Positions 22,531 to 29,928 of a stretch of DNA of 37,245 bases are shown here, piece by piece. Source of the DNA: a virus. The position numbers and the translations under genes were made by a program. Under the pieces are notes generated by a model. That model was not told the DNA's origin, ran no database searches, and worked only from the letters and a program-made list of their open reading frames with translations. Location of the stretch: positions 1 to 37,245 of the IMG/VR virus record IMGVR_UViG_3300031227_004974. The stretch is one strand, 5' to 3'. Numbering within the stretch: the stretch's first letter is position 1; each line of letters opens with the position of its first letter.

Positions 22531-24495
22531 ATGGCTTTTGCCGATGTAATAAGAGAGGTATCCAGCCCATCAACTTACCCCTCTGGAGTAGGTGGAGACG
22601 CTACCAAAATCTGGCTTTGCGACGGTGTAGCTGTCAAAATCTATGAGCTGGATACCAGCGACTTCTCTGCTGTAAGGGATGCAGCCAGTCCGTCAACTGC
22701 CCCCCGTGGAGTAGGTGGGAATGCTGATACCATCTGGCACTGTGACCAGAACACTGACAAAATCTATGAGCTGGATACCAGCGACTTCTCTAATCTAAGG
22801 GACGCAGCCAGTCCATCAGTTTACCCCTCTGGAGTAGGTGGCGATGCTAATACTATCTGGCATTGCGACTATGGCGACAAAATCTACGAGTTGGATGCAT
22901 CTGACTTCAGTAACCTAAGGGAAGTAGCCAGTCTGTCAACTGCCCCCTATGGAATAGGTGGCGATGCTAATACTATCTGGCATTGCGACTATAACACTGA
23001 CAAAATCTATGAGCTGGATACCAGCAACTTCTCTAATCTAAGGGAAGCAGCCAGCCCGTCAACTGCCCCCTATGGAATAGGCGGTGATGCTGATACTATC
23101 TGGCATTGCGACGGTAACACTGACAAAATCTATGAGCTGGATGCGGCACTAGTAGTAGCCCCCACAGTCACCACTCAGGCGGTCACGGATATAGACACTA
23201 CCACAGCCACGAGAAACGGCACTATCACCGATACAGGCGGGGAGAACTGCTCCAAGCGTGGTGCCTGCTGGAATACGGGAGGCAGCCCCACAGTAGCAGA
23301 CAGCAAATCAGAAGAAACGGACTCATTCGGGACTGGTGCTTTCACCGGGGCTATGACGGGGCTAACCGCCAGTACCCACTACTACGTCAAGGCTTATGCC
23401 TACAATACGGCAGGATACGGCTATGGCGGGCAGGTTGAATTTGATACCGAAGCAGCAGTGGTAACTTATACCAAGACCGTCAACATGGACGCCTTGCTCA
23501 GAGCCCAAGACACCGAGACGGTCGCACTTGACGCCAGGTTGAAGGCCATAGAAAAACCTGTAGTCACCCTGGATGCGATACTCAAAGCCTTGGATAGCCG
23601 TACGGTCAGCCTGGACACGCTGCTGAGGGCTTTGGGGCTTGATAAGACCGTCGCCCTGGACGCTCTCCTGAAAGCCCTTGACGCTGAAACCGTGAGCATT
23701 GATGCCCTGGTTAAGGCACTGGGCATACCCAAAACGGTAGCCCTGGATATTATCCTCGGCATTGGCGGGAAGGTAGAAGTTGACCTGGACGTGCTATTGG
23801 CCGGGGCGGCGACGGCTACGGTTGACATAGATGCCCTACTACAGGCGCTGGGGCTGACCAAGACGGTCGCGATCGACACACTGATCGCCCTGGTAAAGCT
23901 GACAGAAACCGTCGACGTGGATGCCCTCTTGAAAGCGTCTGACGACAAGACGGTTGACATAGACGTCTGGTTGAAGTCCCTGGCATTGATTGAAACGATA
24001 GACCTTGATGCCTTGCTGAAGGAAGTCGGGCTGACCAAAACCGTGGCGATAGACGCCATCATCAAGGCGATAGACACTCAGACGGTGGACCTGGATGCTT
24101 TCTTGAAGGGGTTAGGTATCACCCAGACGGTAGCGCTAGACGCAATCCTGGGGAAAGGCGGGTTGATAACAATCGACCTGGATACCCTGCTGGCCGGTCA
24201 AGTTGTCCTGACGATTGCGATTGATGTTATTCTGGCGCTCTATCCCTCGGCGGCTTTCCGGTTTATCATAGAGGTGCGAGATACTTCAGGCAATCTCATA
24301 TCTATATTAGCAAACGCCAGTAGTATCAATTATACCCAGGTTGTCAATCGTGGGGAAACCCTGGACTTCACCATACCCGGGGATGACGCAATGAAGTCAG
24401 CATTGACCTGGGCAAATGAGGTTTGGCTTCGCGACTACAGGACCGGGACGGTCGTGCATAAGTTCAAGATTGGGACAAGGATGGATAGGCGGTAA
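22531..24495 (+). CDS. Repeat-rich tail protein ending in Gp37-like N-terminal segment
   Basis: 654 residues in four regions. Residues 12-206: five near-identical repeats of about 41 residues (core GVGGDANTIWHCD, then KIYELDTSDFSNLR), like beta-propeller blades. Residues 209-312: an FN3-like domain (TTATRNGTITDTGGENCSKR, YYVKAYAYNTAGYGYG). Residues 314-570: 14-15-residue repeats of the form KTVALDALLKALG. Residues 575-654: the start of a siphoviral Gp37-like tail protein (FRFIIEVRDTSGNLISILAN, EVWLRDYRTGTVVHKFKIG). The stop at 24493 is the only break in a frame that runs on into 24508-25992, so the two are probably halves of one tail-tip protein. Likely role: tail tip and receptor contact. 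Confidence 0.8.
   Translation: MAFADVIREVSSPSTYPSGVGGDATKIWLCDGVAVKIYELDTSDFSAVRDAASPSTAPRGVGGNADTIWHCDQNTDKIYELDTSDFSNLRDAASPSVYPSGVGGDANTIWHCDYGDKIYELDASDFSNLREVASLSTAPYGIGGDANTIWHCDYNTDKIYELDTSNFSNLREAASPSTAPYGIGGDADTIWHCDGNTDKIYELDAALVVAPTVTTQAVTDIDTTTATRNGTITDTGGENCSKRGACWNTGGSPTVADSKSEETDSFGTGAFTGAMTGLTASTHYYVKAYAYNTAGYGYGGQVEFDTEAAVVTYTKTVNMDALLRAQDTETVALDARLKAIEKPVVTLDAILKALDSRTVSLDTLLRALGLDKTVALDALLKALDAETVSIDALVKALGIPKTVALDIILGIGGKVEVDLDVLLAGAATATVDIDALLQALGLTKTVAIDTLIALVKLTETVDVDALLKASDDKTVDIDVWLKSLALIETIDLDALLKEVGLTKTVAIDAIIKAIDTQTVDLDAFLKGLGITQTVALDAILGKGGLITIDLDTLLAGQVVLTIAIDVILALYPSAAFRFIIEVRDTSGNLISILANASSINYTQVVNRGETLDFTIPGDDAMKSALTWANEVWLRDYRTGTVVHKFKIGTRMDRR
22564..23150 (+). 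repeat. Five tandem ~41-codon propeller-like repeats
   Basis: Units of roughly 120-126 bases share long identical stretches at DNA level, including CAAAATCTATGAGCTGGAT and ATCTGGCA(C/T)TG. High DNA identity points to recent duplication and allows copy-number change by recombination. Confidence 0.85.
23470..24240 (+). repeat. Array of 14-15-residue repeats (TVxLDALLKAL)
   Basis: About 17-18 degenerate protein repeats of the type TVALDALLKALG/D, sometimes broken by glycine-rich units (GIGGKVEVDLDVLLAG). DNA identity between units is low, so the array is old and kept at the protein level. Confidence 0.8.
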
Positions 24496-24507
24496 TGGGC
24501 TTTCCAT

Positions 24508-25992
24508 TTGCCAGGTACTATTCATTATGAAGTTGTAAAAATGATTAAAGTAGATTTGACCACAAACGGGCTATTGTCGCAATTGGGTGAAGAGGTCATA
24601 GCTCACTATGACACGGGCCCGAGCGGGGCTGCCGTGGCAGACATCGTTAACGCACTGTTGGGTTTCCAGCGTAAAGCCACTAAAATTACGGTCGGCACTA
24701 TCAGCGTGACGGGAACGAGGGCTGTGCAAGTCACCAGCGCCAGGACAATACTGTCGGTGCTATTGGAGCTGCAGGAAACGGTCGGCGGTTATTTGTACGT
24801 CACGCCAGCCAGGGTGCTGAACTGGCTTGCTGGCATCGGCGAGGACAAGGGACAGCAAATCAGATACCGCAAGAACCTGATGGGCATAGAGCGTTCGATT
24901 AACTATCAGAACCTCTGCACCAAGCTGCACCTGACGGGCGGCATTGATGGGCTAGATACTATTGTGGTGGGGCCCATAGCTCCGACTATTACTACTGATG
25001 CCTCTTATGCTTACTTCACTTTAGCGGAGCAGTACGGCGCATATTTAGGTTTTACGGCTGAGGGTGACCCGCTACCAGAAACATTCAAGGTGTGGACGGA
25101 AACGTCTGCGCCAGATTGGGTATCGGGTGTAGCTTCCGGTGTTGATTGGGACGATGACGGCTCTGACCCGACAGATGCCAGCGATGGAGATGTGGAGTCT
25201 TCCGCGTGGCAGTGGTATGTTGGAGCAGGTAATTGGACTGGAACTCTGGCCATAACGTTTGCGGATACGAACTATTATAAAGTGAAGTGGCACACTCATT
25301 ACGACAGAACAATAAAAATAGAGACTTATAATCCTGACGACGGGTATCAGACTGTGTATGAAGGCGCGTCAGGTGCAGATACCTGGGGGTATCAAACATT
25401 TTCAAACAGGCGGGTAACTGCCCTCAGGGTGCGTATTCTGAATAACAAAGCTTGGGAAATTGACATATATGTAGATGAGATTCAGCTTGAGGAAAGTGAC
25501 CTCGTAGACGTGTCAGCGGATTTCGTTCAAGGTGAGTGGGAGAACATCGTTCGCTGCGCCATCGGTGTTTATGATGCTGGCGAGTCCTACACAGTCGAAT
25601 ATACCCACGCTGATTATCTGATGGCCTGGGACAAGATTACTGATGCTGATGATATAGTAGCTCGTATCGTATCCCTGCCGTCCTACACCTATGGAATATC
25701 AATGCTTGAGTACGGCAAATTGCTACTGGACGAGTTGAAGGAATCGGAGATAACCTACTCGGTGAACATGGCGAACCTGGCCGAGGTTGACGCCAAGTTT
25801 AGTTTTGACAAGTTGCAGCTTGGCTCAATCGTAACCATCATAGACGAGGAGTTAGGCATAGACGTGTCTGCCAGGGTGGTGAAGATAAGGTTTCCAGACC
25901 TGCAAAGTCCCGAACGCATGGAGATTGAGCTTTCGTCCAGGATACGCGACATAGCCGATATAATAGCAAATATGAATAAACTTATAGGGTGA
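24508..25992 (+). CDS. Gp37-like tail protein, C-terminal portion
   Basis: 494 residues if read from TTG 24508; the first ATG is at 24541 and neither has a clear ribosome site. It is in the same frame as the upstream tail gene, separated by one TAA. Beginning: TTNGLLSQLGEEVIAHYDTG and VTSARTILSVLLELQETVGG, typical of the middle of Gp37-like tail proteins. About 155-290 is a beta-sandwich-like insertion with many Trp and Tyr (WQWYVGAGNWTGTLAITF, YYKVKWHTHYDRTIKIETYN). The end returns to the family pattern (LQLGSIVTIIDEELGIDVSA, PERMEIELSSRIRDIADII). It likely forms part of the tail tip. Whether it is made alone or by readthrough cannot be seen. Confidence 0.72.
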   Translation: MPGTIHYEVVKMIKVDLTTNGLLSQLGEEVIAHYDTGPSGAAVADIVNALLGFQRKATKITVGTISVTGTRAVQVTSARTILSVLLELQETVGGYLYVTPARVLNWLAGIGEDKGQQIRYRKNLMGIERSINYQNLCTKLHLTGGIDGLDTIVVGPIAPTITTDASYAYFTLAEQYGAYLGFTAEGDPLPETFKVWTETSAPDWVSGVASGVDWDDDGSDPTDASDGDVESSAWQWYVGAGNWTGTLAITFADTNYYKVKWHTHYDRTIKIETYNPDDGYQTVYEGASGADTWGYQTFSNRRVTALRVRILNNKAWEIDIYVDEIQLEESDLVDVSADFVQGEWENIVRCAIGVYDAGESYTVEYTHADYLMAWDKITDADDIVARIVSLPSYTYGISMLEYGKLLLDELKESEITYSVNMANLAEVDAKFSFDKLQLGSIVTIIDEELGIDVSARVVKIRFPDLQSPERMEIELSSRIRDIADIIANMNKLIG

Positions 25993-26034
25993 GCAAAGCC
26001 GGGAGTTATCATAAAATAATACGGAGGTTTCGTA

Positions 26035-26241
26035 ATGGGTAGATGCAGAAGGAAAGTACCCTACAAGGACTTCGCCAATGCTGGGCCAGTGAACGAACTG
26101 GGGACCTGTGAGAGTAACGGTTACATCTATACTCCGGACGGGTTATACCGCATCAAGAAAACCCGCGTTAAAGCCATTGATATCGCTCGAAAGAGGATTG
26201 ATGTTCTGCTTGAAATCAGGAAGCGCACAAGAAGGTATTGA
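26035..26241 (+). CDS. Hypothetical protein, 68 aa
   Basis: ATACGGAGG upstream of the ATG gives a good start. Highly basic at both ends (MGRCRRKVPYKDF; KKTRVKAIDIARKRIDVLL; RKRTRRY). No membrane segment. Not recognised. First gene of the probable lysis module; its stop is followed after one base by the next ATG. Confidence 0.6.
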   Translation: MGRCRRKVPYKDFANAGPVNELGTCESNGYIYTPDGLYRIKKTRVKAIDIARKRIDVLLEIRKRTRRY

Positions 26242-26242
26242 G

Positions 26243-26434
26243 ATGAAACTTTTTAAGGATTTCGGAGTCCGGGCCTTGATAGCCCTGATTGCCGGCCTGG
26301 GTGGATTCGGCGTGGTGTTCTATATCCTGAGCCACTTCGAGCTGGAGCCGTCGACGCTGGTGGCCATCATTGCAGTGGCCGTCGGCCCATTCGGTACGGC
26401 GCTGGCCTTCTACTTCGGAGAGAAGAAGGTGTAG
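26243..26434 (+). CDS. Small two-segment membrane protein, holin-like
   Basis: 63 residues with two hydrophobic segments, ALIALIAGLGGFGVVFYILS (about 11-30) and TLVAIIAVAVGPFGTALAFYF (about 38-58), joined by a short acidic turn and ending in FGEKKV. Size, topology and the charged end fit class II holins, which open the cytoplasmic membrane at lysis. Start at 26243 is coupled to the previous stop. Location after the tail genes supports the call; no sequence family is recognised. Confidence 0.6.
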   Translation: MKLFKDFGVRALIALIAGLGGFGVVFYILSHFELEPSTLVAIIAVAVGPFGTALAFYFGEKKV

Positions 26435-26438
26435 CCGA

Positions 26439-26675
26439 ATGCCCCGAATTAGGCATCCCGCTCATATTGCCCTGGGAGCCATCTTGCCGTGGATAGACCC
26501 GGCCAGCAATGTCGGGCTGGCTATCCTATTCTGTGCGTACCAATATCTGCAATATAAGCACCGCACAGCACTTGGAGAAATCGACAGCAGCTACCTTGAC
26601 GTCAAAGAGACTGCTATAATATACGCCATCTCGGCGGTGGTGAAAATGGTAATGATGCACCTAGGAGTTTACTAA
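26439..26675 (+). CDS. Small membrane protein, 78 aa
   Basis: Two hydrophobic stretches, IALGAILPWIDPASNVGLAI through about residue 37 and AIIYAISAVVKMVMMHLGVY at the C-terminus, with a polar middle. The start at 26439 follows the holin-like gene by 4 bases, and the end overlaps the next start (TAATG). Probably part of the same membrane/lysis cluster; exact role unknown. Confidence 0.55.
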   Translation: MPRIRHPAHIALGAILPWIDPASNVGLAILFCAYQYLQYKHRTALGEIDSSYLDVKETAIIYAISAVVKMVMMHLGVY

Positions 26676-27001
26676 TGCCCAATGGTGATGAAAATGGTGA
26701 AAAGCTAAGAAGATACCAGCAGATGGCTGACCACGACATACTGGTGGAGCTGGGCGTCAGGCAAGAGTACATGGGCGAGGCACTGGATGATGTAGGCAAA
26801 GAGGTCAAGTCTAATAGCACCCGGCTGACTGCCCAGGAGACCAAGTGCCATGAAACCAGAACTACGGTATTTAATGCCCTCGAACGCCGGAGTAACGGCT
26901 CCAGACGGCCGCCCAAGAAGTACGTCGCCGGCGGAGTCAGCGTGATTGTCGTAATGGGCAGTTTGGGCTATGCCGCCGGCCGGATATTCGGCTGGTGGTA
27001 G
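26675..27001 (+). CDS. C-terminally anchored membrane protein, 108 aa
   Basis: The N-terminal 75 residues are polar and helical (LRRYQQMADHDILVELGVRQ, VGKEVKSNSTRLTAQETKCH) and the C-terminus is a single membrane segment (YVAGGVSVIVVMGSLGYAAG, about 83-108). This layout resembles XhlA-type lysis accessory proteins, which assist holins, but the similarity is in architecture only. It is the last gene before a 406-bp non-coding stretch. Confidence 0.6.
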   Translation: MPNGDENGEKLRRYQQMADHDILVELGVRQEYMGEALDDVGKEVKSNSTRLTAQETKCHETRTTVFNALERRSNGSRRPPKKYVAGGVSVIVVMGSLGYAAGRIFGWW

Positions 27002-27002
27002 T

Positions 27003-27016
27003 ATTTCCTGAGAAAT
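27003..27016. promoter_or_regulatory. Imperfect palindrome ATTTCCTGAGAAAT
   Basis: Variant of the ATTTCTTAAGAAAT palindrome seen at 15996 and 36501, two bases after a stop codon. Confidence 0.35.
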
Positions 27017-27039
27017 AGGCCAAAAAACAGGAAAGCCGA

Positions 27040-27338
27040 AAAAGTGACGCACCCAAGTCGGCAACAAAGGGCAGTAGGGATATGCCTGAATATAATCCAT
27101 CGCGTAAAGCCGATTGTCGTTCTAACGCCCCCAAGCGCACTTTAAGGCCAAGTGACGAAGTGCGGCGAAGCCCCTTAGTGAGGCTCAGTGCCACTAAATA
27201 AAATATCTGCAACCTACTACCTCTTTACTATTAGAGACCGCCCCTTGGCCGCCATGGCTCCTCTCCCAAGGGCGTGATTTTAATGGGCAGAGGTCAGAAT
27301 CCCCTCGTTTCCCTAACCGGGAGCGAGGGGCTTTTTTT
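27040..27338 (+). ncRNA. Candidate structured non-coding RNA
   Basis: The stretch 27002-27407 has no convincing gene. It holds several stems: AGTCGGC/GCCGATT (27056-27062 with 27109-27115, enclosing a GGCA/TGCC hairpin), CGCACTT/AAGTGCG (27136-27142 with 27158-27164), TTAGTG/CACTAA (27175-27180 with 27192-27197), a bulged CGCCCCTTGG/CCAAGGGCG stem (27239-27248 with 27266-27274), and the final terminator. This many ordered stems ending in a terminator suggest a small RNA or long leader of unknown class. A 39-codon frame at 27082-27201 (MPEYNPSRKADCRS at its start, very basic) overlaps it and is the main alternative. Exact ends are unknown. Confidence 0.4.
27301..27338 (+). terminator. Rho-independent terminator
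   Basis: CCCCTCG...CGAGGGG stem with an inner CCC/GGG pairing, followed by seven T. It ends the structural/lysis transcription unit or the candidate RNA before the replication block. Confidence 0.92.
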
Positions 27339-27359
27339 GTTGCCATTTTTCAGAAACTC

Positions 27360-27402
27360 GTTGTCAAACCCCTTGACAACAGTGTCAATTATGTTGTAAA
27401 AT
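27360..27402 (+). promoter_or_regulatory. Promoter with overlapping operator for the replication block
   Basis: TTGACA (27373-27378) with TAAAAT (27397-27402) at 18 bases. A perfect 8-bp inverted repeat GTTGTCAA/TTGACAAC (27360-27367 and 27373-27380) covers the -35, and a third TGTCAA half-site lies at 27384-27389. A DNA-binding protein here would block or modulate transcription of the genes from 27408 onwards. Confidence 0.65.
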
Positions 27403-27407
27403 AAGGC

Positions 27408-27551
27408 ATGGTTAATGTCAAGATAGTAAAACGTAATGAGAAATTAAAGGCCTATGCAGCTCGATACCCGAATATGTCTTTTGCAGCCCTCGGCAGGGTC
27501 TTCAAGTTATCCCGGGAGCGTATCAGGCAAATCTTCAAAGAAGGTGCGTAG
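27408..27551 (+). CDS. Sigma region 4-like mini HTH protein, 47 aa
   Basis: First gene after the operator/promoter. The C-terminal half (MSFAALGRVFKLSRERIRQI) matches the helix-turn-helix of sigma70 region 4.2, where SRERIRQI is the recognition helix. With no other sigma domains it may be a transcription regulator or a simple phage HTH. The stop overlaps the next start (TAGTG). Its ribosome site is weak (ATAAGG close to the ATG), so translation may start from a near-leaderless mRNA. Confidence 0.65.
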   Translation: MVNVKIVKRNEKLKAYAARYPNMSFAALGRVFKLSRERIRQIFKEGA

Positions 27552-27820
27552 TGAACAGTTCGGAATCACTAAAAAGCCGAACGCGGCAAAGAATGGGCTA
27601 TGCTGTCAGGATGGGTAAAATCGCCAGGCCTACCCACTGTCAAAGATGCGGAGTAGAGGCTATCCCGGTCGCCCACCATGAAGATTATAACAGGCCTTAT
27701 GAAGTTATCTGGCTTTGTAAGCGATGCCACCAAACAATATATAGCCCCGCCCATAAAAACGGCAGCACTTGTCGAAACGCCCCAGGACTAATGAAAGGAG
27801 GTCGACCATGGAAGAGCTGA
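27551..27820 (+). CDS. Small HNH-like zinc protein, 89 aa
   Basis: GTG start overlapping the previous stop. It contains CQRCGVEAIPVAHHEDYNRP and VIWLCKRCHQTIY: two Cys pairs around an HH pair, as in compact HNH/endonuclease-VII-like proteins. The basic N-terminus (KSRTRQRMGYAVRMGK) could contact DNA. It is common as a small phage protein of uncertain activity. Its end overlaps the next gene by 13 bases, carrying that gene's AAAGGAGGTC ribosome site. Confidence 0.7.
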   Translation: MNSSESLKSRTRQRMGYAVRMGKIARPTHCQRCGVEAIPVAHHEDYNRPYEVIWLCKRCHQTIYSPAHKNGSTCRNAPGLMKGGRPWKS

Positions 27821-27945
27821 AGAGATTAGCTGAAGTCAGGGACGAGGCCGCTAAGGTGTTACTGAGTGAACTCCGGGCCGATGCTAGGATTGCCGAGTTT
27901 ATGAGAGACTACTGGGCAAACCGAAACGCCGGCTCCGAGCAATAA
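27808..27945 (+). CDS. Hypothetical protein, 45 aa
   Basis: An excellent ribosome site (AAAGGAGGTC, 27794-27803) supports this short gene. The sequence is an amphipathic helix (ELKRLAEVRDEAAKVLLSEL) followed by RIAEFMRDYWANRNAG. Not recognised. Confidence 0.6.
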   Translation: MEELKRLAEVRDEAAKVLLSELRADARIAEFMRDYWANRNAGSEQ

Positions 27946-27963
27946 AAAAGGGAGGACAAACCA

Positions 27964-29157
27964 ATGAAAGGAACCTGCAAGCATGGCACTTTCGACCTGG
28001 CTGAAGGATGTCAGCAGTGTATCGAGGAGAGGCGAGGAATGGGGCCATTTGCAAAGTCTTTAATGCCCCAGACTGGAGTGGCCAAGAGCCAGCCCAAGCA
28101 GCTGGTCAAGGTCCAATACTTCAGCGAAAGCACCGGCGAGATCAGCCCCCAGGAATATACCTACTATTCCGAAAGACCTCTGGAGGTCGGGTACATCGTC
28201 AGCGTACCAGTTCGGGACAGCATCACCAAAGCAAAGGTAAGCGCCATCAATGTCCCGGAGTCGGAAGTCGCCGCCTTCAAGGACAAGGTGAAGACAATCC
28301 TGGCCAATGCCCCAAAAGCTAAGCCCGAGGAAGCCGAGATCCCAAAGGCGGCTGACCTGGCTCCGGAGGACACGGCTTTAGCCAATCTAGCTGCCGTATC
28401 TGATGCTATCATAGAAGCTACTGGGAACACGGTTGCCGAAGTGGCAGAAGCGGCTCAGCAACTAGGGGAAGGATTAGCCGCAGCGGCGCAAGCGGCCGGG
28501 GCTGATGTTACGGTCGTAGAAGTCGAGTCGTTAGCCCTGAGACCCGGGGAAGACCTGGAAGCGCGCGGCTACTTCAACGAGGCAGTTATAGCTCTGGAGT
28601 ACGCAGAGAGCAAGATCATCACCACTTCCGAAGACCTTATGACTGCAACCAATGACCTGGTTCTAGTCGCCAAGCTAGACAAGGTTATGGGTAACAAGCG
28701 CAAATCACTGTTGGATCCTCTGGAGCTGAAGAAGAAGGATATCCGGGAAACCTTCGATTATCTGATGGCGCCAATTACTAAAGCAGGTAAACTGATCCGG
28801 GAGAAGATGGCCGCCTATGATGCCGAGCAGAAGCGGCTCCGGGCAGCTCAGGAAGAGATCAACCGGCAGAAGATGGATACTGCCCGGAAAGAAATGGAAC
28901 TGCATGGCGAGTTGTCCGAGTCGGTCAAGCTGGTCGAAGTCGCCCCGAAGCAGGTACCAGTAGTGGCCGAACTGGGTACCAGTAGCATGACCGCCCACTG
29001 GACGTATGAGGTCGAAGACTTCGCCCTATTGCCTGATGCCTACAAGGTCGCCGATAAGCCGCAGCTCTCGACAATAGCCCGGAGCCACCACGACAAGAAA
29101 CCAATCCCTGGCGTTCGATTCTTCAATAATCCTTCTATCACGGTGAGGATGCCATGA
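27964..29157 (+). CDS. Recombination-region protein with coiled coil, 397 aa
   Basis: The N-terminus has a small Cys motif (GTCKHGTFDLAEGCQQCIEE). Residues about 45-110 form a beta domain resembling the DNA-binding start of PriA-like proteins (QEYTYYSERPLEVGYIVSVP). An Ala/Glu/Pro-rich linker follows. Residues about 200-320 are long helices (EDLMTATNDLVLVAKLDKVM, REKMAAYDAEQKRLRAAQEE) and the C-terminus returns to a compact domain (HWTYEVEDFALLPDAYKV). Similar proteins commonly precede recT/bet-like annealing genes in phages, and here one follows at 29928. Function is unproven; ssDNA binding or helper of recombination is my inference. Confidence 0.6.
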   Translation: MKGTCKHGTFDLAEGCQQCIEERRGMGPFAKSLMPQTGVAKSQPKQLVKVQYFSESTGEISPQEYTYYSERPLEVGYIVSVPVRDSITKAKVSAINVPESEVAAFKDKVKTILANAPKAKPEEAEIPKAADLAPEDTALANLAAVSDAIIEATGNTVAEVAEAAQQLGEGLAAAAQAAGADVTVVEVESLALRPGEDLEARGYFNEAVIALEYAESKIITTSEDLMTATNDLVLVAKLDKVMGNKRKSLLDPLELKKKDIRETFDYLMAPITKAGKLIREKMAAYDAEQKRLRAAQEEINRQKMDTARKEMELHGELSESVKLVEVAPKQVPVVAELGTSSMTAHWTYEVEDFALLPDAYKVADKPQLSTIARSHHDKKPIPGVRFFNNPSITVRMP

Positions 29158-29522
29158 AGAAGATACCAACGCCTGACCCTAGTAGGTTGCTTAATACTGG
29201 TGAATACCTAGCAGAAATGGGATGGGAATTAAGCAAAAATGGAATGGCTTATGCTTGGATAGAACAGGCAATTAAGAGGCAAAGAGACCTGACCGCCTCA
29301 ATATACCAGAAAAAGCTAGATGAATTGGGGGCTAAACTAATTACAACCAATGTTTACTACCTGAAAGAGATACACTCGTTACGGGCTGAGATATTCGAGG
29401 AACTAGAAGAGCCCTGCCCTCATTGGAAGGAGGTGCCAGCCGACCACCTGCAAAAAACAATTCTGAAGAGGGACTGTTTTCTATGCAGGGAAGTAATTCA
29501 AAAGGGGGTGGTGAAGCAATGA
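29154..29522 (+). CDS. Hypothetical protein, 122 aa
   Basis: ATGA overlap with the previous gene and with the next. Mostly helical (AYAWIEQAIKRQRDLTASIY, YYLKEIHSLRAEIFEELEE). Two Cys near the end (PCPHW, then RDCFLCREV) may bind metal. Not recognised. Part of the coupled run 27964-31109. Confidence 0.6.
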   Translation: MKKIPTPDPSRLLNTGEYLAEMGWELSKNGMAYAWIEQAIKRQRDLTASIYQKKLDELGAKLITTNVYYLKEIHSLRAEIFEELEEPCPHWKEVPADHLQKTILKRDCFLCREVIQKGVVKQ

Positions 29523-29701
29523 AAGAAGTGCTAGAACTGCAAAAGCTGACGGAGATCAGAAGCATCCGGGAACCGAGGGAGCTGGAGAAGATGGCAACTG
29601 TGAATCACTGTCTTTTCGGGATTCCAGACAAGTGGTGGATGATGGCCTGTGACCGCGACGAAACCGAGTGGGAGGGCCGACTCTATCTGAGGAGAAACTG
29701 A
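29519..29701 (+). CDS. Hypothetical protein, 60 aa
   Basis: Start at 29519 chosen for the AAGGGGGTG ribosome site and the ATGA overlap. A charged helical N-terminus (ELQKLTEIRSIREPRELEKM) is followed by an aromatic end (IPDKWWMMACDRDETEWEGR). Not recognised. Confidence 0.55.
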   Translation: MKEVLELQKLTEIRSIREPRELEKMATVNHCLFGIPDKWWMMACDRDETEWEGRLYLRRN

Positions 29702-29928
29702 TGCCAAATAAATATCAGGAAGGTGCAATAATCCATTCAATGACTATGCTCACCATGGAATTAGAAGATCGTAGGTATATTTACTATAAGGGCAAGCCAC
29801 TTCATCCTAGCTTCATCCTGAACATGAGCTTTAGCACTGTACTTGGTGGGCTAAGGGCCAGCTATTTCACGATAGCCAAAGAGAGAGGTACTGATGCCAA
29901 TCTATATAGCCGAAGAGAGGGGAACTGA
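29701..29928 (+). CDS. Hypothetical protein, 75 aa
   Basis: TGATG overlaps on both ends and an AGGAG ribosome site. Contains DRRYIYYKGKPLHPSFILNM and TVLGGLRASYFTIAKERG; no recognisable family, no membrane segment. Probably produced by coupling with the annealing protein gene downstream. Confidence 0.55.
   Translation: MPNKYQEGAIIHSMTMLTMELEDRRYIYYKGKPLHPSFILNMSFSTVLGGLRASYFTIAKERGTDANLYSRREGN

Noticed and set aside
23466-24077. Antisense open frame of 203 codons over the short-repeat array
   Set aside because: It is only the reverse reading of the repeats (Ser/Ala/Thr periodic); no start signal.
22531-24495. Diversity-generating retroelement at the variable tail gene
   Set aside because: No reverse transcriptase gene and no template repeat with adenine-specific changes are visible.
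27082-27201. 39-codon basic open frame in the non-coding region
   Set aside because: Its ribosome site is poorly spaced and the stems run across it; kept only as an alternative to the RNA.
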